Part shown: piece by piece, positions 23,896-31,158 of the stretch
Position numbering within the stretch: position 1 is the first letter of the stretch
How the letters are laid out: each line of letters starts with the position of its first letter
DNA from: Mucilaginibacter sp.
Lineage (GTDB): Bacteria > Bacteroidota > Bacteroidia > Sphingobacteriales > Sphingobacteriaceae
Direction of reading: 5' to 3'
DNA length: 36,821 bases
Assembly: GCA_028287865.1 (NCBI GenBank)
Contig: JAQBOU010000064.1
Location: 1 to 36,821 of the forward strand
Translations under genes and position numbers: made by a program
The notes under the pieces: generated by a model
Told to the model about the DNA's origin: nothing
The model's database searches: none
What the model saw: the letters and a program-made list of their open reading frames with translations, nothing else

Positions 23896-24516
23896 ATGGA
23901 AGACTCAATAAATGTTATTGAAATACCCGGATTGATCCACAACCAGATCATCAAAAAAATAACATTTAAAAGCGAAGGTCTCGCTATTGAAAAACTCAGA
24001 AGTTTTGATCCTGAACTTAATATCCTGGCTGAAAATATAACCGGTTTTAGATTTGGAGTAAACCCGATTAACGGTTACATGCTTACCTTTGGATGGCAAT
24101 ACCTCATCCAGATACAGGATGCGCAAAACAAAATAACATCTATAAAGCTAAATAGCTTTTACCGGTTACGGAGTAAAGTTTATTCCAAAATATGGGCGGC
24201 CATTATTTACCAGCTATGGAATAATTACTTCATATACAGCTATAATTATTATTACGATCTGTATACCATTAAGCAGGAATTTGATTTAACAGGTATTAAA
24301 TTCCATCCCTTTGGGATCAGCTGGGAAGGCGGAAGCATGTTTTGGGATGAAATTGCTTTAAGTAATTACCAAACCTATTTTATGATCTACCACAAAAAGG
24401 AGCTGAAAAAAACTAAACGCTGCAGTTTTAAAAATGACTGGAATGCATTGATCCTGCAAAGCTTATTAAAAAGAATTATCCAGGAGCATAATGCTCACCG
24501 TAACCCGGTAGTTTGA
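23896..24516 (+). CDS. Hypothetical aromatic-rich soluble protein
   Basis: This 206-residue protein has no signal peptide. The middle is unusually rich in Tyr and Trp (IWAAIIYQLWNNYFIYSYNYYYDLY at about 96-120). The first 90 residues alternate like a beta sandwich or PH-like fold (FRFGVNPINGYMLTFGWQYLIQIQD). I do not recognise a family. A 107-base gap from the previous gene contains a TATATTTT box (7/8 match) near the start. It converges on nuoB with only 14 bases between stop codons. Confidence 0.65.
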   Translation: MEDSINVIEIPGLIHNQIIKKITFKSEGLAIEKLRSFDPELNILAENITGFRFGVNPINGYMLTFGWQYLIQIQDAQNKITSIKLNSFYRLRSKVYSKIWAAIIYQLWNNYFIYSYNYYYDLYTIKQEFDLTGIKFHPFGISWEGGSMFWDEIALSNYQTYFMIYHKKELKKTKRCSFKNDWNALILQSLLKRIIQEHNAHRNPVV

Positions 24517-24530
24517 TGAATGAAGGCTAT

Positions 24531-25013
24531 TTATCCCTTTACCAACCGTTCACCTTCAATCTTCTTTTGCAATTCCAGAATAGCGCCTATCAATGATTCG
24601 GGCCGCGGCGGGCATCCCTGTACATAAATATCAACAGGTATCACACGGTCAACACCTTTAACCACATGGTAGCCATGCTGCCAGTAAGGGCCGCCGCAGT
24701 TGGAGCATGAACCCATGGAGATCACATATTTTGGTTCGGGCATTTGCTCGTAGAGGCGCTTAATGCGTTCGGCCATTTTAAAGGTTACTGTACCTGCAAT
24801 AATAATAACATCGGCTTGCCTGGCAGATGGCCGGGGGAAAACGCCATACCGGTCCAGATCATAAGTGGAAGCAAAAGCCCCCATAAATTCAATGGCACAG
24901 CAGGCAATCCCAAAACTTAAGGGCCATAGGGACGATAAACGCGCCCAGTTGAGCAGATCGTTCATTTTGGTGATCACTACGCCACCGCTTTCACTGTTCA
25001 TATCGCTACTCAT
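24531..25013 (-). CDS. nuoB: NADH-quinone oxidoreductase subunit B
   Basis: Complex I subunit carrying the terminal 4Fe-4S cluster N2; 160 residues. The cysteine set is visible: [16 protein letters not shown] and VQGCPPRPE. The upstream nuoA reading frame overlaps it by 8 bases (ATGAGTAG), indicating coupled translation. The N-terminal [11 protein letters not shown] is short, and a start at the second Met is possible. No hairpin terminator fits in the 14-base gap to the convergent gene. Confidence 0.96.
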   Translation of the reverse strand: MSSDMNSESGGVVITKMNDLLNWARLSSLWPLSFGIACCAIEFMGAFASTYDLDRYGVFPRPSARQADVIIIAGTVTFKMAERIKRLYEQMPEPKYVISMGSCSNCGGPYWQHGYHVVKGVDRVIPVDIYVQGCPPRPESLIGAILELQKKIEGERLVKG

Positions 25014-25638
25014 TGGCGGGCTTTTTAAAAGTTGGTTTAAATCCTGGTGTTTTTATTGGGGGTGTTCCAGATGTTCCAGATGTTCCAGGTGTTCCATGCG
25101 TTCCAGGTGGAACACCCGGAACGGTTTGCGAATTAACGGGTGTAAATTCTCTGATTTTATACCCGCTTTGCTCCGCGTTAAGCTTTTCGTATAATGATTT
25201 AGGGATAACAATATCAGTAGCAGGAACGATTGGATGGGGTTTTATCCAGTCGAGGTCGCCTTTTCTCCATACATAGGCCAGGCCCAATATCAGGATACCT
25301 AAAAATATAAACATTTCAGTTAATGCCAGCCACCCCCAACGGGCATCCAGGTTGTTCATTTCATGATTGCCAAATACGATGGCCCAGGGGAAAATAAATA
25401 CCATCTCTACATCAAACAATAAAAAAACCAGCGCTATCACATAAAAACGGGAATTAAAAGGGAGCCACGCGCTCCCAGTAGGCTCTTCACCGCATTCGTA
25501 CGAGGTTAGCTTTTCGGGATTGGGCTTGTGCGGCGCCAATAACCTGTTGATAAAGAAGGCAAAGCATACCATTATTATTCCTGTAATTAAAAAGATAAGT
25601 ATCTTCCCAAATTCTGATATTTGCGAAACTCCTGCCAT
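25006..25638 (-). CDS. nuoA: NADH-quinone oxidoreductase subunit A with unusual C-terminal tail
   Basis: Small membrane subunit of complex I, 210 residues from ATG 25638. Three membrane spans (about 11-31, 65-86, 100-122) and the signature [16 protein letters not shown]...[26 protein letters not shown] are present. The core ends near 130, where typical NuoA proteins stop. An extension follows, with [21 protein letters not shown] and then a Gly/Pro/Thr/Ser tail (169-210) containing [13 protein letters not shown]. That part is encoded by five 9-base direct repeats (25062-25106). A longer frame upstream (to 25743) overlaps the divergent flavoprotein and is rejected. The start codon shares CATG with that gene. 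Confidence 0.93.
   Translation of the reverse strand: MAGVSQISEFGKILIFLITGIIMVCFAFFINRLLAPHKPNPEKLTSYECGEEPTGSAWLPFNSRFYVIALVFLLFDVEMVFIFPWAIVFGNHEMNNLDARWGWLALTEMFIFLGILILGLAYVWRKGDLDWIKPHPIVPATDIVIPKSLYEKLNAEQSGYKIREFTPVNSQTVPGVPPGTHGTPGTSGTSGTPPIKTPGFKPTFKKPANE
25062..25106. repeat. Five tandem 9-base repeats inside nuoA
   Basis: Five near-identical 9-mers (consensus ATGTTCCAG on the plus strand) keep the nuoA frame and encode Gly-Thr-Ser/Pro units. Copy number is likely to vary between strains by slippage. Confidence 0.8.
25616..25623 (+). promoter_or_regulatory. Possible -7 box for the BaiN-type flavoprotein, inside nuoA
   Basis: GATATTTG matches TAnnTTTG at 7 of 8 positions, 13 nt before ATG 25637. 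It lies within nuoA codons, since the two genes start back to back. Confidence 0.4.
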
Positions 25639-26851
25639 GACAGCAAATTTAATAAAACAAACAGATTTTGATGCGATAATTATTGGCGGCGGTGCCTGCG
25701 GCTTAATGTGCGCCGCGCAGGCAGGGTTTTTAGGTAAGCGCACGCTGGTATTAGAAAAAAACGATAAGGTTGGCGCTAAAATACTGATCAGTGGTGGCGG
25801 CAGATGTAACTACACTAACCTGTACGCTTCGGCGCAGCAGTTTATTTCGCAAAATGAACATTTTTGTAAATCAACCCTGTCCCAATGGACGGTGGACGAC
25901 ACCATCAGCTTCTTTGAAACCTATGGCATTGAGGGAAAGGAAAAAACATTGGGACAGCTTTTTCCGGTCAGCGATAATGCAAAGGATGTGGTGAACGTTT
26001 TTACCGGCTTATGTAATGACCTTGAACAGGAGATATGGTGCTATGCTGAAGTTAAAAGTGTTGAACAGGTTCAAGCCGGGTTTAATGTTTCCATAGAAAG
26101 GAATGGCCGCACCGAAACCTTATTCGCACCTAAGGTAGTTATTGCATCCGGTGGGTTGCCGGTCCCTAAAATGGGGGCGACTGATTTTGGACTCAGGGTT
26201 GCGCGGCAATTCGGTTTAAAAATAAATGATACTGCGCCTGCCCTGGTACCACTTACTATAACCGGAAAAGATCAGCCATGGTATGAACAGCTTTCGGGCA
26301 ACAGTATTTTTTGCAGGGTATGGAATGAGCAGATAAGTTTCGAAGAAAATATACTGTTTACTCATTGGGGATTAAGCGGCCCGGCCATATTGCAGATTTC
26401 GTCCTACTGGCGGCCGGGCGAATGGATCTATATCGACCTGTTGCCTAACCAGGATATTGCTGAATTGATACTAAAGGAAAGGGAAGCCAATGGTAAAAAG
26501 ATGCTGCTGGCCTATTTGGCAGGTTTATATACCCGCAAATTTGCAGAAGCTTTAAGCGAATACCTTCCGGTAGAAAAAAACCTGGCCTCATTAAGCAAAG
26601 CAGATATAGAAAATATAAGCGACCTCATCCATCATTTCAGCGTAAAACCGGCAGGGGATAAGGGTTATGATAAAGCAGAGGTAATGCGGGGCGGTGTATC
26701 AACCGACGAATTATCTTCTAAAACCCTCGAAGTTAAGAATGTCCCCGGCATGTATTACGGCGGCGAATGTGTTGATGTTACCGGCTGGCTGGGCGGCTAT
26801 AATTTTCAATGGGCCTGGGCAAGCGGATTTGTTATTGCACAGGGGTTATAA
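25637..26851 (+). CDS. BaiN/HI0933-type NAD(P)/FAD-dependent oxidoreductase
   Basis: Flavoprotein of 404 residues. The FAD dinucleotide motif DAIIIGGGACGLMCAAQAG lies at 11-29, followed by VLEKNDKVGAKILISGGGRCNYTN, the hallmark of this family. The C-terminal motif is MYYGGECVDVTGWLGGYNFQWAWASGFVIAQ. Members have been linked to bile-acid dehydroxylation and RNA modification, and most lack a known substrate. A frame open further upstream (25520) runs antisense through nuoA and is not needed. The start codon overlaps that of nuoA by two bases on the opposite strand. Confidence 0.9.
   Translation: MTANLIKQTDFDAIIIGGGACGLMCAAQAGFLGKRTLVLEKNDKVGAKILISGGGRCNYTNLYASAQQFISQNEHFCKSTLSQWTVDDTISFFETYGIEGKEKTLGQLFPVSDNAKDVVNVFTGLCNDLEQEIWCYAEVKSVEQVQAGFNVSIERNGRTETLFAPKVVIASGGLPVPKMGATDFGLRVARQFGLKINDTAPALVPLTITGKDQPWYEQLSGNSIFCRVWNEQISFEENILFTHWGLSGPAILQISSYWRPGEWIYIDLLPNQDIAELILKEREANGKKMLLAYLAGLYTRKFAEALSEYLPVEKNLASLSKADIENISDLIHHFSVKPAGDKGYDKAEVMRGGVSTDELSSKTLEVKNVPGMYYGGECVDVTGWLGGYNFQWAWASGFVIAQGL
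25644..25651 (-). promoter_or_regulatory. Promoter -7 box for nuoAB, inside the flavoprotein gene
   Basis: The minus strand reads TAAATTTG, a full TAnnTTTG match, exactly 5 nt before ATG 25638. It lies within the first codons of the divergent flavoprotein. The geometry predicts a leaderless nuoA mRNA. Confidence 0.55.
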
Positions 26852-26856
26852 AAGTT

Positions 26857-26920
26857 TATGGTCGATAGCCGATAGTCCATGGCAGCGTTCCCAACAATAA
26901 CGCTAAGGACTATCGACTAA
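26857..26920. repeat. Fold-back repeat between flavoprotein and Gly-rich gene
   Basis: GTCGATAG at 26861-26868 is inverted as CTATCGAC at 26910-26917. An inner GATAGTCC...CAGCGTT arm at 26871-26889 pairs imperfectly with AACGCTAAGGACTATC at 26899-26914. GATAG words are also directly repeated. The element fills the space between two convergent stop codons and probably serves as a bidirectional terminator. Confidence 0.65.
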
Positions 26921-26924
26921 AAAA

Positions 26925-27629
26925 TTACTTGCTGTTATCGGCAGCTTTTACTTGTTTGTAATAAGCTATCAGTTGGTCAATATTATCCAGGTTGTAAACT
27001 TTTTCAGCTATTTTATTAACCACCTCAGGATAATCGCCCATAATATCAGTCATAACGTCCTGGAAATTTTCGTTGGTTAATGGTTTCATTTCAGCAGGAT
27101 CAGCGCCAAAATAATAACCTCCTGTAAAGCTGCTTCTGCCACCATGACCACCTAGCGGAATAGAAATACCACCGCCAAGTCCCCATCCAAAGCCTCCGCC
27201 TCCGCCGCCAAAACCAATGCCCGCACCCACTTCAGGTCCAAAACTGATACCACCACGGCCGCCGGCTCTTTCATCTTTTGCAGCATAAAGTTTAACGTCT
27301 TCATCAAGTACAACTCTAACAAAGCCAAGTCCATTTTTTTCCTTTGCCCTGTTTTCCATTACGTGAGCAACTACAAAGCTATCTTTACCAATTACAATAG
27401 ATCGCAGGTCACCCGCGCTGAGTTCAATGGGGTTGGCTTTAGGGTTTTCTTTAAATTGAATAAAGTCCTCATTTTTAACCGGACCATGGTCAGACGGATC
27501 AATACGCATAAGACCAACACCCAAATTGCCTTTATTATCAGTAAAGTGGCCGGGAAGCCATTTTCTTGATTGTGATTTTGCTGATATAATTGCCAGCATA
27601 AAAAATAAAATGATTAAAATTGAGCGCAT
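26925..27629 (-). CDS. Secreted glycine-rich hypothetical protein
   Basis: This 234-residue protein has a signal peptide (MRSILIILFFMLAIISAKSQ). Residues about 20-120 look like a beta domain (NPIELSAGDLRSIVIGKDSFVVAH). A Gly-rich stretch with FGGGGGGFGWGLGGG follows (about 124-168). A helical C-terminus (FQDVMTDIMGDYPEVVNKIAEKVYNLDNIDQLIAYYKQ) ends the protein. I recall similar uncharacterised Bacteroidota proteins but no named family. It is divergent from threonine aldolase with 45 bases between start codons. Confidence 0.75.
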   Translation of the reverse strand: MRSILIILFFMLAIISAKSQSRKWLPGHFTDNKGNLGVGLMRIDPSDHGPVKNEDFIQFKENPKANPIELSAGDLRSIVIGKDSFVVAHVMENRAKEKNGLGFVRVVLDEDVKLYAAKDERAGGRGGISFGPEVGAGIGFGGGGGGFGWGLGGGISIPLGGHGGRSSFTGGYYFGADPAEMKPLTNENFQDVMTDIMGDYPEVVNKIAEKVYNLDNIDQLIAYYKQVKAADNSK

Positions 27630-27661
27630 AATAGATTAAAACACAAATAACGTAATTTTAA

Positions 27662-27669
27662 TACATTTA
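27662..27669 (+). promoter_or_regulatory. Possible -7 box for threonine aldolase
   Basis: TACATTTA matches TAnnTTTG at 7 of 8 positions and is exactly 5 nt from ATG 27675, the same spacing as for pdxH, nuoA and accC. Confidence 0.4.
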
Positions 27670-27674
27670 ATATA

Positions 27675-28685
27675 ATGACCGTTGATTTAAGAAGCGATAC
27701 CGTTACAAAGCCAACCCCGGGTATGCTTGAAGCTATGTTTAGCGCCAGGGTAGGAGATGATGTTTTTGGTGAAGATGAAACCGTAAACAAACTGGAAGAT
27801 AAAGCAGCCAGGATTTTTGGCATGGAAGCTGGAATATTTTGCCCGTCGGGCACGATGACCAACCAAATTGCCATTAAGTGTTTTACGCAGCCTTTAGATG
27901 AGCTGATTGCAGATCAAACTGCCCACATTTACAGGTATGAAGGGGGAGGGATTGCATTTAACTCCGGTGTTTCAACCCGGTTATTAAACGGTTACCGTGG
28001 TATAATTACCGCCGAAATGATCGAACCGGAAATCAATGCCGAAAATATTCATTTCCCCCATACCAGCCTGGTAGCATTGGAAAATACGGTTAATAAAGGC
28101 GGCGGTAGCTGCTATACGCTTGACCAGATTAAGCCTATAGCCGCTTTGTGTAAAGCTAAAAGTTTAAAGCTTCACCTTGATGGCGCACGCGTATTTAATG
28201 CATTGATTAAAACCGGCGACAAGGCTGAGGATTATGGAAAATATTTCGATGGTGTTTCGGTTTGCCTTTCCAAAGGTTTGGGTGCTCCGGTTGGCTCCGT
28301 TTTTTTAGCGGATAAGCAAACCATAAAATATGCCCGCCGCATACGTAAAGTATTTGGAGGCGGTTGGCGCCAGGCAGGTTTTTTAGCAGCCGCCGGGATT
28401 TACGCGCTGGATCATCATGTAGATCGTTTAAGCATTGACCATGCCCATGCCCATATACTGGAAGAGGCGTTGGCAAAGTGCCCGTCGGTGGCAAGTGTTT
28501 TACCTGTTGAAACCAATTTGATTTTGTTTGATACTGTTGAACCTGCTGCTTTATTATTGGATAAACTTGCAGCCCATGGCATAAAAGCGTCAGCGACCGA
28601 TAAACACCGCATCCGTTTTGTGTTGCATTTAGATGTGCATGCGGAACATGTGGAGCATGTGTTGAAAGTATTGAAAAGTCTTTAA
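27675..28685 (+). CDS. ltaE: Low-specificity L-threonine aldolase
   Basis: PLP enzyme that cleaves L-threonine/allo-threonine to glycine and acetaldehyde in the cytosol; 336 residues. Marks are the N-terminal DLRSDTVTKPTPGML, GDDVFGEDETVNKLE, the cofactor histidine in ADQTAHIYRYEGGG (H84), DGARVFNA, and the PLP lysine in VCLSKGLGAPVGS (K200). It converges on the aldo/keto reductase across a fold-back repeat. Confidence 0.93.
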   Translation: MTVDLRSDTVTKPTPGMLEAMFSARVGDDVFGEDETVNKLEDKAARIFGMEAGIFCPSGTMTNQIAIKCFTQPLDELIADQTAHIYRYEGGGIAFNSGVSTRLLNGYRGIITAEMIEPEINAENIHFPHTSLVALENTVNKGGGSCYTLDQIKPIAALCKAKSLKLHLDGARVFNALIKTGDKAEDYGKYFDGVSVCLSKGLGAPVGSVFLADKQTIKYARRIRKVFGGGWRQAGFLAAAGIYALDHHVDRLSIDHAHAHILEEALAKCPSVASVLPVETNLILFDTVEPAALLLDKLAAHGIKASATDKHRIRFVLHLDVHAEHVEHVLKVLKSL

Positions 28686-28775
28686 AAGACCAGTCCGAAA
28701 GTCCGGAGATCGGAAAAGTCCGGAGTTAAAGAAAGATTATCTTTCGACTTCCGGACTTTTCTAACTTTTCGACTT
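28684..28775. repeat. Fold-back repeat between threonine aldolase and aldo/keto reductase
   Basis: AAAAGTCCGG at 28714-28723 is perfectly inverted at 28751-28760, and GAAAGAT/ATCTTTC lies inside as an extended stem with a 1-base loop. Direct AGTCCGAAAGTCCGG words precede it. The repeat abuts both stop codons, and its GTCCGAAA word also occurs at 1482-1522. It is probably a bidirectional terminator. Confidence 0.7.
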
Positions 28776-29799
28776 ATTTATTAATCTCCCTGTCTGCTGA
28801 TTGTCTTTCAACCATCCAGCCCGGATATTCTTTTGGCAACGCACTTATTTCATCAATCTTTTTCAGGTCGTCGGCTGATAGCTGAACCTCAGTTGATTTA
28901 ATATTTGCATGTAACTGATCAATATTTTTTGCGCCGATTATAGTGCTGGTTACTCCTTTTTGCTGGCGTACCCAGGCCAAAGCAATTTCGGCAACCGAAA
29001 CATTGTGTTGTTTACCGATTTCGGCAATTACATCAATAATATCATAGGCTTTTTCTTTGTTGATAGGAGGAAAATCGAAAGCATCCCTTCGTGAATCGCC
29101 TGCTTTTTCTTTATCACGGGTAAATTTTCCCGAAAGGAAACCGCCTGCCAGCGGGCTCCATGGCATCACCGCAAGGTTTTGATCAGCAGCAAGTGGTAAA
29201 ATTTCCCTTTCAATATCGCGGCCTGACAGGGAGTAGAAATATTGCAGGCCGGCGAATTTATGCCATCCATTTTTTTCAGCTATTCCAATTGCCTTCATCA
29301 CCATCCATGCAGGCCAGTTGCAAATTGCTATATAACGTACCTTTCCGGTAAGCACAATGTCATTAAGTGAACGCACAATTTCTTCTACAGGTGTTTTAGG
29401 ATCAACCCCATGCACATATAAAACGTCTATATGATCCAGTTGCAAACGCTGCAGGCTTTCATCAACCGACTGAAAAATATGATAACGGGAAAGACCTGCG
29501 TTGTTAACTCCTTCGCCCATGCGTCCGCGTACTTTTGTAGCTATAACAAGGTCGTGGCGGTTAAACCCCAGATCTTTTATTGATTGCCCCAGTAATTTTT
29601 CCGATTCACCGAAAGAATAGACATTAGCGGTATCCAAAAAATTAATACCTGAATCAACCACTACTTTCATCAGGTCATTAACTTCCTTTTGCTGCACTTT
29701 GCCAATGGCTTCCCAATAGCCTTTGCCGCCAAATGTCATGGCGCCAAAACATAGTTCCGATACCACCAGGCCGGTGTTGCCTAAAAAATTGTATTTCAT
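28774..29799 (-). CDS. Aldo/keto reductase
   Basis: NADPH-dependent AKR of 341 residues. The catalytic set is visible: the LDTANVYSFGESEKLLG stretch with D and Y, K in VIATKVRG, and HGVDP with the histidine. The cofactor region includes WSPLAGGFLSGKFTRD and GVTSTIIGAKNIDQLHANI. This is the YajO/general stress AKR type. The substrate is not assignable. The single gene is flanked by its own spacer (29800-29968), in which I see no clear promoter box. Confidence 0.9.
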   Translation of the reverse strand: MKYNFLGNTGLVVSELCFGAMTFGGKGYWEAIGKVQQKEVNDLMKVVVDSGINFLDTANVYSFGESEKLLGQSIKDLGFNRHDLVIATKVRGRMGEGVNNAGLSRYHIFQSVDESLQRLQLDHIDVLYVHGVDPKTPVEEIVRSLNDIVLTGKVRYIAICNWPAWMVMKAIGIAEKNGWHKFAGLQYFYSLSGRDIEREILPLAADQNLAVMPWSPLAGGFLSGKFTRDKEKAGDSRRDAFDFPPINKEKAYDIIDVIAEIGKQHNVSVAEIALAWVRQQKGVTSTIIGAKNIDQLHANIKSTEVQLSADDLKKIDEISALPKEYPGWMVERQSADREINK

Positions 29800-29968
29800 A
29801 AGTTTGTTGTTAAATGTGATGTAAAATTGAGCCTTTGCTATTAAATAATGGTCAATAAAGGGTAAAAATTGGGTAAAGATCTAACATTGATAATTCTCTG
29901 TGAAGTTCAATTTTAGTTATTTGTTAAATGAGCAAACTTAAAAGTTGGTTACATTGTTATGGTAATGG

Positions 29969-31054
29969 ATGAACCTGCTGCTCAAGAAACTCGAAAAAAT
30001 AGGGCGCGACCCTAAAATCACGGCGAAAGCTGTTGGCTTAAGGTATGTTTCTGATTCTACGCCAGGTTATACCCGAAAAAAATCGGGCAAGGGATGGAGT
30101 TATTATGATGCCCATGGCAGCCTGGTAAAAGATAAAATACTGATCAACCGGTTTAATAAGCTGGTGATTCCACCGGCCTATACAAAGGTTTGGATATCTC
30201 CACACGAGAACGGGCATCTGCAGTTTACCGGAACCGATGCAGCGGGAAGAAAACAATATCGTTATCATGCTGATTGGAATAAGATCCGCAACCAATCAAA
30301 ATACCATCGCTTACAAAATTTTGCGGCCCATTTGCCAGCCATACGCCAACAGGTAGATAAGGATCTTTTACGCCACAAACTGGATCATGAGAAAGTAGTT
30401 GCTTTGGTGGTCAGGCTGATGGAGCTAACCAGTATAAGGGTAGGTAATGAATCATACAAAAAACTATATGGATCATTTGGACTTACAACTTTGCAAGACA
30501 GGCATGTTAAAATAGAAGGCAGCAACCTGAAGTTTGAATTTAAGGGTAAAAAGGGAGTTTTTCATAAAATTGCGCTTCAAAGCCGCAGGCTGGCCAAACT
30601 GGTAAAGCAATGCAGAGATATCCCAGGAAAAGAACTTTTTCAATATTATAACGCAGATGGCAGCAGGTGCTCTATCGGTTCGGGTGATGTAAACCATTAT
30701 TTAAAGGAAATTACCGGGGAAGATTTTACAGCAAAAGATTTCAGGACCTGGGCCGGCAGCGTGAGCGCCCTTTATGCTTTTAAAGAGGCAGGTGAGTTTG
30801 AAACTGTAACCGAATGCCGTAAAAAAATAATAAGCGTGCTGGACGAAGTGGCTATTAATTTAGGCAACACCCGTACTGTTTGTAAAAAGTACTATGTTCA
30901 TCCAACGGTTATAAAAAGTTACGAGGAAGGTACCTTATTCAACTATATCAAGGTATTGGATGAAGACAAGGATATTAAAGCTGCAGAACTGAATTTAGCT
31001 GAAAAGGCGCTGTTGCAAATCCTTGAAAAAGAAAAACTGGCCGAGGCCAGTTAA
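29969..31054 (+). CDS. DNA topoisomerase IB (poxvirus/bacterial type)
   Basis: This 361-residue type IB topoisomerase relaxes supercoils through a 3'-phosphotyrosine link. Marks are the N-terminal TPGYTRKKSGKGWSYYDAHG, PPAYTKVWISPHENGHLQFTGTDAAGRKQYRYH, catalytic arginines in SIRVGNESY (R157) and KDFRTWAGS (R259), and the tyrosine nucleophile in KKYYVHP (Y309) with H311. A hairpin ACTGGCC-GA-GGCCAGT (31037-31052) overlaps the last codons and stop. The start is the second of two nearby ATGs, set by frame. Confidence 0.93.
   Translation: MNLLLKKLEKIGRDPKITAKAVGLRYVSDSTPGYTRKKSGKGWSYYDAHGSLVKDKILINRFNKLVIPPAYTKVWISPHENGHLQFTGTDAAGRKQYRYHADWNKIRNQSKYHRLQNFAAHLPAIRQQVDKDLLRHKLDHEKVVALVVRLMELTSIRVGNESYKKLYGSFGLTTLQDRHVKIEGSNLKFEFKGKKGVFHKIALQSRRLAKLVKQCRDIPGKELFQYYNADGSRCSIGSGDVNHYLKEITGEDFTAKDFRTWAGSVSALYAFKEAGEFETVTECRKKIISVLDEVAINLGNTRTVCKKYYVHPTVIKSYEEGTLFNYIKVLDEDKDIKAAELNLAEKALLQILEKEKLAEAS
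31037..31053 (+). terminator. Possible terminator hairpin overlapping topoisomerase stop codon
   Basis: ACTGGCC and GGCCAGT form a perfect 7-bp stem with a 2-nt loop across the stop codon. Only a weak T-rich stretch (TTAATTT) follows, so termination is uncertain. Confidence 0.45.
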
Positions 31055-31059
31055 TTTGT

Positions 31060-31158
31060 AATTTGTTGATTAAGTTGATTTGATTATTCAGTATTCAATA
31101 ACTATTAACTGATCTTATTACCAACTACTTGTAACCCAACCAACTTAATCAACCCAAA
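31060..31158. repeat. Fold-back repeat between topoisomerase IB and M56 genes
   Basis: GTTGATTAAGTTG at 31065-31077 is perfectly inverted as CAACTTAATCAAC at 31141-31153. The middle 60 bases are low-complexity, and further ACCAAC/GTTG words are mirrored. The right arm ends at the M56 stop codon. Confidence 0.7.

Noticed and set aside
25520-25636. N-terminal extension of the flavoprotein (39 more residues)
   Set aside because: It is antisense to the conserved nuoA start, and the FAD motif begins 10 residues after ATG 25637, as expected.
25639-25743. N-terminal extension of nuoA (35 more residues)
   Set aside because: The added residues are antisense to the conserved FAD motif of the flavoprotein and are not NuoA-like.
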